Positions 19,293 to 29,494 of a stretch of 64,000 bases of DNA are shown here, in pieces. The stretch lies in contig NZ_CP072865.1 in assembly GCF_017948245.1 (NCBI RefSeq), forward strand, positions 2,257,501 through 2,321,500, given 5' to 3'. How positions within the stretch are numbered: the first letter of the stretch is position 1; each line of letters starts with the position of its first letter. Source of the DNA: Rhizobium sp. NLR16a (GTDB taxonomy: Bacteria > Pseudomonadota > Alphaproteobacteria > Rhizobiales > Rhizobiaceae). Position numbers and translations under genes: made by a program. The notes beneath the pieces are model-generated. The model ran no database searches, was not told the DNA's origin, and saw only the letters and a list, made by a program, of their open reading frames with translations.

Positions 19293-21947
19293 ATGAATGT
19301 TGTAGTGGTGGAATCGCCTGCCAAGGCCAAGACGATCAATAAGTATCTGGGTTCGGGATACAAAGTGCTCGCCTCCTTCGGCCATGTGCGCGATCTGCCT
19401 GCCAAGGATGGCTCCGTTCTTCCCGATCAGGATTTCGAAATGCTCTGGGAGGTCGACGGGGCTTCGGCCAAGCGGATGAAGGACATCGCCGACGCGGTGA
19501 AATCCTCCGATGGGCTGTTTCTCGCGACCGACCCTGATCGCGAAGGCGAAGCGATTTCCTGGCACGTCCTCGACATGCTGAACAAGAAGCGGGTGCTGAA
19601 CGGCAAGTCCGTCAAGCGCGTCGTCTTCAACGCGATCACCAAGAAGGCCGTCCTCGATGCGATGGCCGATCCGCGCGATATCGACGTGCCGCTGGTCGAC
19701 GCCTATCTCGCGCGCCGCGCGCTCGACTATCTCGTCGGTTTCAATCTTTCGCCGGTGCTGTGGCGCAAGTTGCCCGGCGCGCGTTCGGCCGGCCGGGTCC
19801 AATCGGTCGCGCTTCGTCTGGTCTGCGACCGCGAGTCCGAGATCGAGCGCTTCATTTCGGAAGAATACTGGAACATCTCGGCGCTGCTGAAGACGCCGCG
19901 CGGCGACGAGTTCGAGGCAAGGCTGGTTTCGGCGCACGGCAAGCGGCTGCAGCCGCGGGCGATCGGCAACGGCGAGGATGCGGGCCGCCTGAAAGCATTG
20001 CTCGAAGGCGCCAGCTATATCGTCGACACGGTCGAGGCAAAACCGGTCAGGCGCAACCCGGGACCGCCGTTCACCACCTCGACGCTGCAGCAGGCCGCCT
20101 CCTCCAATCTCGGCTTCTCCGCCTCGCGCACGATGCAGATCGCCCAGAAGCTCTATGAGGGCGTCGATATCGGCGGCGAGACAGTCGGTCTTATCACCTA
20201 TATGCGAACCGACGGCGTGCAGATGGCGCCCGAAGCGATCGACGCAGCGCGACGTGCCATCCTCGACCAGTTCGGTGAACGCTACCTGCCTGAGAAGGCG
20301 CGCTTCTACTCGACCAAGGCGAAGAACGCCCAGGAGGCGCACGAGGCGATCCGCCCGACCGATTTCTACCGCTCGCCCGAACGCGTGCGCAAATTCCTCG
20401 ACGCCGATCAGATCCGGCTCTACGAGCTGATCTGGAAGCGTGGCATCGCCAGCCAGATGGCGTCGGCCGAGATCGAGCGCACGACGGCCGAAATCACCGC
20501 CGAGAACAAGGGCGAGAAGGCCGGCCTGCGCGCCGTCGGTTCGGTCATCCGCTTCGACGGCTTCATCGCCGCCTATACCGACCAGAAGGAGGACGGCGAG
20601 CAGAGCGATGACGGCGACGAGGATGGTCGCCTGCCGGAGATCAATGCACGCGAGGCGCTGGCCAAGCAGAAGATCAATTCGACCCAGCATTTCACCGAGC
20701 CGCCGCCGCGCTATTCGGAAGCATCGCTGATCAAGAAGATGGAAGAGCTCGGCATCGGCCGTCCCTCGACCTATGCCGCCACGCTGGCGACCCTGCGCGA
20801 CCGCGACTATGTGACGATCGACAAGCGTAAACTGATCCCGCAGGCCAAGGGCCGGCTGGTGACGGCTTTCCTCGAAAGCTTCTTCACCAAATATGTCGAA
20901 TATGATTTCACCGCCGACCTCGAGGAAAAGCTCGACCGGATTTCCGCCGGCGAATTGAACTGGAAGCAGGTGCTGCGCGATTTCTGGAAGGATTTCTTCG
21001 CGCAGATCGAAGACACGAAGGAATTGCGCGTCACCAACGTGCTTGATTCGCTGAACGAGGCGCTGGCGCCGCTCGTCTTTCCGAAACGCGAGGATGGCGG
21101 CGACCCCAGGATTTGCCAGGTCTGCGGCACCGGCAACCTGTCGCTGAAGCTCGGCAGATATGGTGCCTTCGTCGGCTGCTCGAACTATCCGGAATGCAAC
21201 TACACCCGCCAGCTTTCCTCCGAAAACGGTGGAGAAGCGGAAGGGGTCGCGCTCAACGAACCGAAGAATCTCGGCACCGATCCGACCACCGGCGAGGAAC
21301 TGACGCTGCGTTCCGGCCGCTTCGGCCCTTACATCCAGCGCGGCGACGGCAAGGAGGCCAAACGCGCTTCGCTGCCGAAAGGATGGAAGCCTGAGGATAT
21401 CGACTATGAAAAGGCGATGGCGCTGATCTCGCTGCCGCGCGATATCGGCAAACATCCTGAAACGGGCAAGATGATCTCGTCGGGCATTGGCCGCTACGGG
21501 CCGTTTCTCCTGCATGACGGTTCCTATGCCAATCTGGAAACCGTCGAGGACGTCTTCTCCGTCGGCCTCAATCGCGCCGTGACGCTGATTGCCGAAAAAG
21601 CCAACAAGGCGCCGGGCCGGGGTGCGCGCGGTACGCCGGCGGCACTGAAGACCCTCGGCGATCATCCCGATGGCGGCGCCATCACCGTTCGCGACGGCAA
21701 ATACGGCCCCTATGTCAACTGGGGCAAGGTAAACGCCACCCTGCCGAAGGGCAAGGATCCGCAGGCGATTACCATCGAGGAGGCGCTTGCGCTGATCACC
21801 GAAAAGGCCGGCAAGGCCCCGGCCGGCAAGACGGCCAGGGCGAAAGCCAAGCCGAAGGCGGCCGCCGCCGAAGCCAAGGCAACCAAGACGGCCGCCAAGC
21901 CGAAGGCAACGAAGGCGAAGGCGCCCGCGAAATCGAAAAAGAGCTGA
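19293..21947 (+). CDS. topA: DNA topoisomerase I
   Basis: A type IA topoisomerase relaxing negative supercoils. The 884 residues start at ATG 19293. The TOPRIM domain begins VVESPAKAKTINKYLG and includes DPDREGEAISWH. The catalytic Tyr is in GLITYMRTDGVQM (about 305-317). The C-terminal part carries a zinc motif, CQVCGTGNLSLKLGRYGAF then CSNYPEC, followed by topoisomerase C-terminal repeats (SGRFGPYIQRG, SGIGRYGPFLLH, DGKYGPYVNWG) and a Lys/Ala-rich tail (about 845-884) for DNA contact. The region 19064-19292 upstream is non-coding and should hold its promoter. The rnr start follows one base after its stop. Confidence 0.96.
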   Translation: MNVVVVESPAKAKTINKYLGSGYKVLASFGHVRDLPAKDGSVLPDQDFEMLWEVDGASAKRMKDIADAVKSSDGLFLATDPDREGEAISWHVLDMLNKKRVLNGKSVKRVVFNAITKKAVLDAMADPRDIDVPLVDAYLARRALDYLVGFNLSPVLWRKLPGARSAGRVQSVALRLVCDRESEIERFISEEYWNISALLKTPRGDEFEARLVSAHGKRLQPRAIGNGEDAGRLKALLEGASYIVDTVEAKPVRRNPGPPFTTSTLQQAASSNLGFSASRTMQIAQKLYEGVDIGGETVGLITYMRTDGVQMAPEAIDAARRAILDQFGERYLPEKARFYSTKAKNAQEAHEAIRPTDFYRSPERVRKFLDADQIRLYELIWKRGIASQMASAEIERTTAEITAENKGEKAGLRAVGSVIRFDGFIAAYTDQKEDGEQSDDGDEDGRLPEINAREALAKQKINSTQHFTEPPPRYSEASLIKKMEELGIGRPSTYAATLATLRDRDYVTIDKRKLIPQAKGRLVTAFLESFFTKYVEYDFTADLEEKLDRISAGELNWKQVLRDFWKDFFAQIEDTKELRVTNVLDSLNEALAPLVFPKREDGGDPRICQVCGTGNLSLKLGRYGAFVGCSNYPECNYTRQLSSENGGEAEGVALNEPKNLGTDPTTGEELTLRSGRFGPYIQRGDGKEAKRASLPKGWKPEDIDYEKAMALISLPRDIGKHPETGKMISSGIGRYGPFLLHDGSYANLETVEDVFSVGLNRAVTLIAEKANKAPGRGARGTPAALKTLGDHPDGGAITVRDGKYGPYVNWGKVNATLPKGKDPQAITIEEALALITEKAGKAPAGKTARAKAKPKAAAAEAKATKTAAKPKATKAKAPAKSKKS

Positions 21948-21948
21948 C

Positions 21949-24321
21949 GTGAGCAAGACACCGCGCGACAGAACGAACCCCGCGGGCAAGCGCCCGGGCA
22001 AGGTCGGCCGCGCCGGCAGGGATACTTCCGCCGTCGAACCGCTGAACATCGTCCACGGCACGCTGCCCTCGCGGGAAGTGATCCTGCGTTTCATCGCCGA
22101 TCATCCGCAGAAGGCTTCCAAGCGTGAACTTGCCAAGGCGTTCGGGCTGAAAGGTGACAGCCGCGTCGAGCTCAAGCACATGCTGCAGGAGCTCGAGCAG
22201 GAAGGCATGCTGCAAAAGAGCCGCAAGTCGCTCATTCGTCCCGGCGCTCTTCCGCCCGTCACCGTTCTCGATATCACGACGCGCGATAAGGACGGCGACC
22301 TGATCGGCCGGCCGGCGGAATGGCCGGAGGAGCAGGGTGTGGCGCCTGCCGTCGCCATCCGTCAGCAGTCGCCGGCAGGCCGCCAGGGTAAGGGCAAGGC
22401 GCCCGTCGCCGGGCTCGGCGACCGAATCCTGGCGAAGATCTTCCCGGCCGTCGATCGCGGCGGGCCGGCTTATACAGCGCGTATCATCAAGGTGATCGAC
22501 AGGCGCCGCGGTGCGGCGATGGGCGTTTTCCGCAGCGCGCCGGGCGGCGGCGGCCGCCTGTTGCCAATCGAACGGCGCGGCGAAGAGATGGTGATCGACC
22601 CCGACTATACCGGCGGCGCCAAGGATGGCGACCTGGTCGAGATCGAAGTCGCGCGCCTCGGACGCTTCGGCCTGCCGCGCGCCAAGGTCCTCTCCGTCGT
22701 CGGCTCGGTCGGCTCGGAAAAGGCGATCTCGATGATCGCGATCCATGCGCACGGCATCCCGCACGTCTTTCCGCCGGCCGTGATCGCCGAGGCAGAAGCC
22801 GCCAAGCCGGTGACCATGTCGCATCGGGAGGACTGGCGCGACGTGCCGCTGATCACCATCGATCCGGCAGACGCCAAGGACCATGACGACGCTGTTTACG
22901 CCGAGATCGACCCCTCCCCCGACAATCCCGGCGGCGTCATCGTCACCGTCGCGATCGCCGATGTCTCCTGGTATGTCCGCCCTAATTCGCCGCTCGACCG
23001 CGAAGCGCTGAAGCGCGGCAACTCCGTTTATTTCCCCGATCGCGTCGTGCCGATGCTGCCGGAGCGCATCTCCAATGATCTCTGCTCGCTGAAGGAAGGC
23101 GTCGACCGCCCGGCGCTCGCCGTGCGCATGAGCTTCTCGGGCGAAGGCCGCAAGATCGGCCATACCTTTCATCGCATCATGATGAAGAGTGCCGCCAAGC
23201 TCTCCTATCAGCAGGCGCAGGCGGCGATCGACGGAAGACCGGATGATCAGACCGGACCGATGCTCGAGCCGATCCTGAAACCGCTCTGGCACGCTTATGG
23301 AGTAATGAAGCGCGGACGCGACCGGCGCCAGCCGCTGGAACTCGACATGCCGGAGCGCAAGATCCTGCTGAAACCGGACGGCACGGTCGACCGGGTCTTC
23401 GTGCCGCCGCGGCTCGATGCGCACAAGCTGATCGAAGAGATGATGATCCAGGCGAACGTCTGCGCCGCCGAGACGCTCGAGAAGAAGCGTCAGCCGCTGG
23501 TCTACCGCATTCATGACGGCCCGACGCTTGCCAAGCAGGAAGTTTTGCGCGAGTTCCTGGCGACACTCGGCATCTCGCTCGCCAAGGGCGGCAATATGCG
23601 GGCCAACAGCTTCAACGGCATCCTGGCCAAGGCGGACGGCACGGCACACCAGACCATGGTCAATGAGATGGTATTGCGCTCGCAGAGTCAGGCGATCTAC
23701 AGCCCCGAGAATATCGGCCATTTCGGTCTCAACCTGATGAAGTACGCCCACTTCACCTCGCCGATCCGCCGCTACGCCGATCTCATCGTGCATCGGGCGC
23801 TGGTCGGTTCGCTCGGCTTCGGCGAAGGCGGCATCACCCCCGACGAAGAAGCCTCGCTCGACGATATCGCCGCCGAAATCTCGACCTTCGAGCGCCGGGC
23901 GATGGCAGCCGAGCGCGAGACCATCGACCGGCTGATCGCCCATCATTTGAGCACCCGCGTCGGCGAGGAGTTTGCCGGCCGCGTCTCCGGAGTTACGAAA
24001 TCCGGGCTCTTTATCACCTTGCCGGACTATGGCGCCGATGGTTTCGTCCCTATATCTACGCTGGGCACCGATTATTTCATCTATGACGAGGCGCATCAGG
24101 CACTGTCGGGGGAAAAGACGGGCCTCGGCTATCGTCTTGGCGACAGCGTCACCGTGAAGCTTGCGGAAGCAATCCCGCTGGCCGGCGCGCTGCGGTTCGA
24201 GATGCTGAGCGAAGGACGCGAGATGCCGACGGCGGCGCGTTCCTTCCATAAGGCCGGCCGCCGCGACAGGGGCCAGGTCCGCAAGAAACCGGGAACGCGT
24301 CCCCCGCGCGGACGCCGCTAA
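21949..24321 (+). CDS. rnr: Ribonuclease R
   Basis: A processive 3'-5' exoribonuclease for structured RNA. It starts at GTG 21949, one base after the topA stop. The 790 residues contain an N-terminal winged-helix (about 35-100), a cold-shock/OB region, the RNB catalytic domain with TIDPADAKDHDDAVYAEI (the metal-binding Asp cluster), HFTSPIRRYADLIVHRAL, and a C-terminal S1 domain (about 685-765) followed by a basic tail (RRDRGQVRKKPGTRPPRGRR). Length and motif order are normal for the family. Confidence 0.95.
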   Translation: MSKTPRDRTNPAGKRPGKVGRAGRDTSAVEPLNIVHGTLPSREVILRFIADHPQKASKRELAKAFGLKGDSRVELKHMLQELEQEGMLQKSRKSLIRPGALPPVTVLDITTRDKDGDLIGRPAEWPEEQGVAPAVAIRQQSPAGRQGKGKAPVAGLGDRILAKIFPAVDRGGPAYTARIIKVIDRRRGAAMGVFRSAPGGGGRLLPIERRGEEMVIDPDYTGGAKDGDLVEIEVARLGRFGLPRAKVLSVVGSVGSEKAISMIAIHAHGIPHVFPPAVIAEAEAAKPVTMSHREDWRDVPLITIDPADAKDHDDAVYAEIDPSPDNPGGVIVTVAIADVSWYVRPNSPLDREALKRGNSVYFPDRVVPMLPERISNDLCSLKEGVDRPALAVRMSFSGEGRKIGHTFHRIMMKSAAKLSYQQAQAAIDGRPDDQTGPMLEPILKPLWHAYGVMKRGRDRRQPLELDMPERKILLKPDGTVDRVFVPPRLDAHKLIEEMMIQANVCAAETLEKKRQPLVYRIHDGPTLAKQEVLREFLATLGISLAKGGNMRANSFNGILAKADGTAHQTMVNEMVLRSQSQAIYSPENIGHFGLNLMKYAHFTSPIRRYADLIVHRALVGSLGFGEGGITPDEEASLDDIAAEISTFERRAMAAERETIDRLIAHHLSTRVGEEFAGRVSGVTKSGLFITLPDYGADGFVPISTLGTDYFIYDEAHQALSGEKTGLGYRLGDSVTVKLAEAIPLAGALRFEMLSEGREMPTAARSFHKAGRRDRGQVRKKPGTRPPRGRR

Positions 24322-24392
24322 GCCACGGTGCCGAAAGCAGCAATGGTCCTATTGCGGCGCTTCATGCTTTTTGCCTGAACGAGGAAGATGCA

Positions 24393-24845
24393 ATGAACAC
24401 ACCGACCGATCCGGTCGTCCGCTACGGGGATGGACCCGAAGCCGAGCGTCCGCTCGGACGTTCCATCATGCGCGGGCTGTTGAACCGCTGCCCGGCCTGC
24501 GGCGACGGCAAGCTCTTCCGCGCGTTCCTGAAACCGGTCGATCATTGCGCCGCCTGCGGCGAGGCGATGCATCACCATCGCTCCGACGATCTGCCGCCCT
24601 ATATCGTCATCCTGGTCCTCGGCCACGTCCTCGTCGGCGGCTACATGCTGACCGATCTGACCTTGGTATTGCCGGTATGGGTCCATCTTGCCATATGGGC
24701 GCCGATCACGGTCATCGCCGCGCTCGCCTCGATCCAACCGATCAAGGGCGGCGTCATCGGCCTGCAATGGGCGTTGCGCATGCATGGTTTCGGCGGCGAG
24801 AGCGACAGTCCCGATGATTACGAGCTTCCCCGCCGGCCGGATTGA
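24393..24845 (+). CDS. DUF983 family membrane protein
   Basis: A 150-residue protein. Two CxxC pairs (NRCPACGDGKLF and DHCAACGEAM) suggest a metal-binding head at about residues 32-60, followed by two membrane segments (about 72-90 and 95-114). This matches the DUF983 family, common in alphaproteobacteria and of unknown function. It is 71 bases downstream of rnr in the same direction and likely cotranscribed. A possible ribosome binding site GAGGAAG precedes the ATG. Confidence 0.85.
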   Translation: MNTPTDPVVRYGDGPEAERPLGRSIMRGLLNRCPACGDGKLFRAFLKPVDHCAACGEAMHHHRSDDLPPYIVILVLGHVLVGGYMLTDLTLVLPVWVHLAIWAPITVIAALASIQPIKGGVIGLQWALRMHGFGGESDSPDDYELPRRPD

Positions 24846-25095
24846 GCGCCTTCACCTTCCAGACATATTTAGCGTGTAGTGCCAGCGCTCCACCGACCAC
24901 CACCGACACGCGGGAGTCAACGATCTTCAACGACTTGACATGGTAAGCTTTTCTTGTCTGAACAGGCTTTACATTCCGCAGATCACATCGGAAATACTGC
25001 GAAACGCCGCCCGTCACCTGGATTTGGCACATCTGTGTCCCTTCTATGTGAGACGAGAGGTCGGTTCGCTCGCGCAGCTTTCTAAGGATGGATAA

Positions 25096-26280
25096 ATGTC
25101 TCAGCCGAGAACCGGCACACCGGGCGATGTCGAAGAAATCCATTGGCCTTCTCTGGTGGCAGCCATCTCGTCCATTTCAGCCGTCGGCATAGCAATCGGT
25201 CTCGGACTCCCGCTTCTCAGCATCATCCTCGAAAAACGCGGCATCTCATCCACGTTGATCGGGCTGAATACGGCGATGGCCGGGATCTCGGCGATGGCCG
25301 CGGCGCCCGTTACCACCAAGCTCGCCCACAAATACGGCGTTGCGCCGACGATGCTCTGGGCGGTGCTGATTTCGGCGCTGAGCGCGCTCGGCTTCTATTA
25401 TGCCCAGGATTTCTGGATGTGGTTTCCGCTACGTTTCGCCTTCCATGGCGCAACGACGACGCTGTTCATTCTCTCCGAATTCTGGATCAACGCCGCCTCG
25501 CCGCCATCCAAGCGCGGCTTTGTGCTCGGCATTTATGCGACCGTGCTCTCCATCGGGTTCGCTGCCGGGCCCCTGCTCTTTTCGATACTCGGCAGCGACG
25601 GCATCTTTCCCTTCCTGGTCGGCGCGGGCGCCATCCTGCTTGCCGCCATTCCGATTTTCATCGCCCGTGACGAGAGCCCGGTGCTCGAGGAAAAACCGGA
25701 ATTGCATTTCATGCGCTACGTCCTGCTGGTGCCGACAGCGACGGCGGCCGTCTTCATCTTCGGCGCGGTCGAAGCTGGCGGGCTGTCACTTTTCCCGATT
25801 TTTGCCGTGCGCGCCCATTTCACCGAATCGCAGGCGGCGCTGCTGCTCACCATGATGGGCGTCGGCAACGTCATCTTCCAGATTCCCCTCGGCCTGCTCT
25901 CCGATCGCATCCGCGACAAGCGACCGCTTCTGGCAGGGATGGCGCTGATGGGCTTTATCGGCTCGCTGACGCTGCCGATCCTCGTCAACAACTGGCTGCT
26001 AATGGCCGGGATGCTGCTTTTCTGGGGTGGCTGCGTCTCCGGACTCTACACGGTCGGCCTCAGCCATCTCGGTTCGCGGCTGACGGGCTCCGATCTGGCT
26101 GCCGCCAATGCCGCCTTCGTCTTCTGTTATGCGATGGGAACCGTTGCTGGGCCACAGGTGATCGGCGCAGCAATCGACGTCGCCGGAAACAATGGTTTTG
26201 CCTGGGCGATTGCCGCTTTCTTCGGTCTTTATGCCTTACTTTCCGGCATCAGATTGATGTTCGTTCGAAAACGGACTTGA
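25096..26280 (+). CDS. Major facilitator superfamily transporter
   Basis: A 394-residue integral membrane protein with about 12 hydrophobic segments. It has MFS-like loop signatures, such as [20 protein letters not shown] (segment 2) and [17 protein letters not shown] (a typical loop between segments 8 and 9, DRxxxK/R). The substrate is not predictable. A minor-facilitator subset of this kind is often annotated as a drug or sugar efflux carrier. Its own upstream region (24846-25095) is non-coding apart from a weak minus-strand frame. Confidence 0.85.
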   Translation: MSQPRTGTPGDVEEIHWPSLVAAISSISAVGIAIGLGLPLLSIILEKRGISSTLIGLNTAMAGISAMAAAPVTTKLAHKYGVAPTMLWAVLISALSALGFYYAQDFWMWFPLRFAFHGATTTLFILSEFWINAASPPSKRGFVLGIYATVLSIGFAAGPLLFSILGSDGIFPFLVGAGAILLAAIPIFIARDESPVLEEKPELHFMRYVLLVPTATAAVFIFGAVEAGGLSLFPIFAVRAHFTESQAALLLTMMGVGNVIFQIPLGLLSDRIRDKRPLLAGMALMGFIGSLTLPILVNNWLLMAGMLLFWGGCVSGLYTVGLSHLGSRLTGSDLAAANAAFVFCYAMGTVAGPQVIGAAIDVAGNNGFAWAIAAFFGLYALLSGIRLMFVRKRT

Positions 26281-26372
26281 CTTTTCGGACGGGATTCGTA
26301 GTTTCGCGCCAGAATTTGCCGTGGAGCCCATCCGGCTTCCACGGCTTTCATTTTCTTAAAGGCAGGACGACC

Positions 26373-26540
26373 ATGGCCAAGGCTACAACAATCAAGATCA
26401 AGCTGCTGTCGACAGCCGACACCGGTTTCTTCTACGTCACGACGAAGAACAGCCGTACGATGACGGACAAGATGACGAAGACGAAGTATGACCCGATTGC
26501 GAAGAAGCATGTCGAGTTCAAGGAAACCAAGATCAAGTAA
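26373..26540 (+). CDS. rpmG: 50S ribosomal protein L33
   Basis: A 55-residue ribosomal protein with the typical sequence [20 protein letters not shown] and ending FKETKIK. It lacks the zinc-binding Cys pairs, so it is the Cys-less form. A ribosome binding site (AAAGGCAGGA) precedes the ATG. A Rho-independent terminator follows within 30 bases. It lies close to pleD and divK, a neighbourhood seen in related rhizobia. Confidence 0.96.
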   Translation: MAKATTIKIKLLSTADTGFFYVTTKNSRTMTDKMTKTKYDPIAKKHVEFKETKIK

Positions 26541-26562
26541 TCACTTGGCCTGACGGATTTTA

Positions 26563-26594
26563 AAAACGCGCGCCTTCGGGTTGCGCGTTTTTTA
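26563..26594 (+). terminator. Terminator after rpmG
   Basis: The stem AAACGCGC / GCGCGTTT carries an 11-base loop with a TTCG core and is followed by a run of T (TTTTTTATT). It is the end of the topA-rpmG side. Confidence 0.9.
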
Positions 26595-26629
26595 TTGCCC
26601 CGGAGGATGGCCTTGGAAAATGATAGCGC

Positions 26630-26823
26630 AAACAGACAAACGCCGCCCTTCCATCTTCGGGAAGTGGCGGCGTTTTCCTGAAAGGGGGTCGGCCAGCATG
26701 CAAAACGGCACGAGGAACCGTTGTGACTTGCCTACTAGCCGACCGACCCCACGACCCAGGAGATGCGGCGGACCTGAGCATCATGGGGTATCGACAGCTC
26801 CTCTGCGGGAGCGCTTCTTTTAT
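26630..26823 (-). ncRNA. Candidate structured small RNA on minus strand
   Basis: Promoter-like elements lie upstream on the minus strand: TTGATT (26859-26854), a 17-base spacer and AAATTA (26836-26831), giving a start near 26823. The downstream RNA would fold a 5' hairpin GCTCC...GGAGC (about 26798-26813). A larger structure follows, with GGGGTCGG paired to CCGACCCC (about 26685-26753) and an inner AACGG/CCGTT stem. It ends in AAACGCCGCC...GGCGGCGTTT (26638-26675) followed by a mixed T-rich tail. No protein is encoded. Rhizobial trans-acting RNAs have this shape, but I cannot assign a family. Confidence 0.5.
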
Positions 26824-27286
26824 GAGCCGATAATTTGCGCAGAAATGAAAGAAAATCAACAAATTCTTAATGATGAATTTTCTGAGCTTGATTCTATGGT
26901 TAAAAGTCCAGTTTTGGAACATGCAAAGATTTGACGGCTCTGCTTGACGGCAAAGCCTTATGACGGTGGAACCGAAGAAGTTCGACAATATAACTTAATA
27001 ACTTAAGCTGCCCCTCCCCTTACGTGAGGTGATGCCGCCACACTTTATTTGACCCTGTTGGCGGCAGGCGTTTTTTATAGTCTTCATTTCATTTCGGGCT
27101 AGGCTCCGGCATTCCGGAGACTGTCGCGCCGCGCCATATCCACAGCAACGCCGGGAGTCCATTTTTGGGCTACCGGGCTGCAAAACTTGGGCCTGCGTCG
27201 CACAGGCGAAGGTTAAAATTCGGTAACAAATCGCTTACCGCAGTGGAAAACTCGCAAATGGCGCATATGGCGCCCAAAGTGATTCG
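26824..27286. other. Non-coding gap downstream of pleD
   Basis: A low-GC stretch with only short frames on either strand and no ribosome binding site that supports one. It contains the candidate promoter of the minus-strand small RNA at about 26830-26860. No other feature is evident. Confidence 0.4.
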
Positions 27287-28660
27287 TCAGGCAGCCGCTG
27301 CGACCACGCGATTGCGGCCGGAATTCTTGGCCTCGTAAAGGGCAAGATCGGCCTGCTTCATCAGCTGATCCGGGGTCAACACCGCGCCACTGCGCGAGGC
27401 GATGCCGAAGGAAGCGGTGACCCTCAGGAGTTCACTTGAGCGCTTCAGCATGAAGGGAGCGCTCTCGACTGCCGCGCGCAGGCGCTCGGCGACGGCTGCG
27501 GCAACTTCCGGCGAGGTGTCCGGCATCACCACGACGAACTCCTCCCCGCCATAACGGCAAGCGAGATCGGCACCGCGGATGGTCGAACGGACGCGGTTTG
27601 CGAATTCGCGCAGCACTTCATCGCCGCCGTCATGGCCGTAAGTGTCGTTCACCTGCTTGAAACGGTCGATATCGGTGATCAGCACCGAAAGCGGCCGGCC
27701 CCGCGCCATCGACCGATTGAAGAGTGCGTTCAGGTGATTGTCGAGATAACGTCTGTTGTAAAGGCCAGTCAGCGGATCGGTCACGGCAAGCTCGATCGTC
27801 TGCTTGACGCTGGCTCGCAAACGGTCGTTATAACGCTTGCGACGGATCTGCGTCAGGCAGCGGGCGACGAGCTCGTTGGGATCGACGGGGCGGATGATGT
27901 AGTCGTTGACGCCGAGATCAAGGGCGCGGACGACCATGTCGTCGGAGCCCTGCTCGGTGATGATCAGGATCGGCAGGAAGCGTGTGCGCTCCAGCGAGCG
28001 CAGTTGCGAGCAGAGGCGAAGCGGATCGTAATCGTCGAAATTGGCATTGACGATGACGAGATCGAACGTGTTCTCGGCCGCCTCGAAGAGGGCCGCCTGC
28101 GGATCGGAGAGGGCAAGCACATCGGCGACGGGCTTCAACGCCCTGACGATGCGCTCTTGCGAATTGGCGCGGCCATCGACCAATAACACCTGGCCGGCCT
28201 CATCGCCACGGCCTTCGCCTGCCCGCATGAGATCGCCCATGCCCATCGTATGAGCGGTGTCGGCGCGGATGCGCAGCTCGTCGCTCAAGGTCTTCAGCCG
28301 CAGCAGACTCTTCACCCGCGAGATCAGCTGCAGATCGTTGACAGGCTTGGTGAGAAAATCGTCGGCGCCGGCCTTCAGACCGCGTAAGCGATCGGCAGGC
28401 TGGTCGAGTGCGGTGACCATGACGACGGGAATATGGGCGGTCTTCTGACTGGCCTTCAGCCGCTCGCAGACCTCGAAACCATCGATACCGGGCATCATGA
28501 TGTCGAGCAGGATCAAGTCGACCTGGTTGCGCTCGCAGATTGCTAGCGCTTCGTGACCGTCGGCAGCGGTCATCACGTCGAAATACTCCGCGAGCAGCCG
28601 CGCTTCAAGCAGCTTCACGTTGGCCGGAATATCGTCAACCACCAGTATTCGCGCGGTCAT
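27287..28660 (-). CDS. pleD: Response regulator PleD, diguanylate cyclase
   Basis: Makes cyclic di-GMP for cell-cycle or motility control. The 457 residues begin with REC1 (about 1-120; phospho-acceptor Asp in LILLDIMMPG). REC2 (about 152-270) is degenerate, with Asn where the phospho-Asp should be (LVIVNANFDD). The GGDEF domain (about 295-450) carries the active site GGEEF (in CRYGGEEFVVV) and an allosteric product site RGAD five residues before it. This is the full PleD layout as in Caulobacter. divK lies 18 bases upstream, so the pair is likely one operon and DivK/PleD act on the same kinase network. Confidence 0.96.
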   Translation of the reverse strand: MTARILVVDDIPANVKLLEARLLAEYFDVMTAADGHEALAICERNQVDLILLDIMMPGIDGFEVCERLKASQKTAHIPVVMVTALDQPADRLRGLKAGADDFLTKPVNDLQLISRVKSLLRLKTLSDELRIRADTAHTMGMGDLMRAGEGRGDEAGQVLLVDGRANSQERIVRALKPVADVLALSDPQAALFEAAENTFDLVIVNANFDDYDPLRLCSQLRSLERTRFLPILIITEQGSDDMVVRALDLGVNDYIIRPVDPNELVARCLTQIRRKRYNDRLRASVKQTIELAVTDPLTGLYNRRYLDNHLNALFNRSMARGRPLSVLITDIDRFKQVNDTYGHDGGDEVLREFANRVRSTIRGADLACRYGGEEFVVVMPDTSPEVAAAVAERLRAAVESAPFMLKRSSELLRVTASFGIASRSGAVLTPDQLMKQADLALYEAKNSGRNRVVAAAA

Positions 28661-28678
28661 AAGCGTCTTTCCGATGCG

Positions 28679-29050
28679 TCAGGCATCGCCCAGATAGGTC
28701 TTGATCGTCTCGATGAATTTCGGAACCGAAATCGGTTTGGAAACATAGGCTTCGCAGCCGCCCTGGCGGATCCGCTCCTCATCGCCCTTCATCGCGAAAG
28801 CCGTGACGGCGATGACCGGAATAACGTGCAGCTCGTCATCTTCCTTCAGCCATTTCGTGACTTCGAGGCCGGAGACCTCGGGAAGCTGGATATCCATGAG
28901 GATGAGGTCGGGACGATGCTTGCGCGCCAGATCGAGCGCCTCCATGCCATTTCTAGTCTGGATCGTGGTATAGCCGGACGCCTCGATGAGGTCGCGAAAG
29001 AGCTTCATGTTGAGCTCGTTATCTTCTACAATCATCACCTGTTTGGGCAT
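28679..29050 (-). CDS. divK: Single-domain response regulator DivK
   Basis: A 123-residue receiver domain with no output domain, which passes polarity and cell-division signals through the DivJ/PleC/DivL kinases in alphaproteobacteria. The receiver signatures are [16 protein letters not shown] (acidic pocket), [13 protein letters not shown] (phospho-acceptor Asp53), VIAVTAFAM and YVSKPISV (conserved Lys). It is the first gene of divK-pleD. A 133-base gap separates it from the divergent DUF3572 gene. Confidence 0.96.
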   Translation of the reverse strand: MPKQVMIVEDNELNMKLFRDLIEASGYTTIQTRNGMEALDLARKHRPDLILMDIQLPEVSGLEVTKWLKEDDELHVIPVIAVTAFAMKGDEERIRQGGCEAYVSKPISVPKFIETIKTYLGDA

Positions 29051-29183
29051 GACAAGCTGTCCCTACGTCCGTTCGCGCAGCGGTTCGTCCCATGAGAAAG
29101 GCACATGCGGATGAATAGCTCCGTGAAACCGATAGCGCACGCTACCGGTATTTGGTTGAAGAAAAGGTAACTTACCCCTCGAA

Positions 29184-29492
29184 ATGCAAAGCAACTTCAA
29201 GACTTCGAAACAGCAGGCGGCCGACCCGCACGAGACGGCGATCGCCGTGCTTGGCTGGCTTGCCGCCGATCCCGACATGTTCGGCCGCTTCCTCGCACTC
29301 ACCGGCGTGGCGCCCGAGCAGGTGCGCAACGCGGTCAACGATCCGGGTTTCCTCTCAGGCATGATGGACTTCCTGATGAACCACGAACCGACGGCGATGG
29401 CCTTCTGCACGGCGAGCGGCCTCAGCCCCGATACGGTAACCGCCGCCTGGCGGCATTTCTCTTCGCCCGGGCTCGATTCGGGAGAATACTGA
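29184..29492 (+). CDS. DUF3572 family protein
   Basis: A 102-residue soluble protein with the features of the alphaproteobacterial DUF3572 family (ADPHETAIAVLGWLAADPDM, VAPEQVRNAVNDPGFLSGMM, DFLMNHEPTAMAFC). Its role is unknown. The ribosome binding site is weak. It is almost contiguous with the next gene (two bases between stop and GTG start), hence probably translated together. Conserved linkage to divK/pleD makes a cell-cycle connection possible but unproven. Confidence 0.8.
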   Translation: MQSNFKTSKQQAADPHETAIAVLGWLAADPDMFGRFLALTGVAPEQVRNAVNDPGFLSGMMDFLMNHEPTAMAFCTASGLSPDTVTAAWRHFSSPGLDSGEY

Positions 29493-29494
29493 GC

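Noticed and set aside
18990..22094. Very long minus-strand frame (1034 codons) opposite topA
   Set aside because: Shadow of topA in a high-GC gene; Arg/Gly-rich composition, no domain.
24754..25033. Minus-strand frame of about 90-130 residues between DUF983 and the MFS gene (starting MCQIQVTGGVSQYF)
   Set aside because: It overlaps the end of the DUF983 gene on the other strand, has no visible ribosome binding site and no family resemblance. It may be real, but evidence is too thin.
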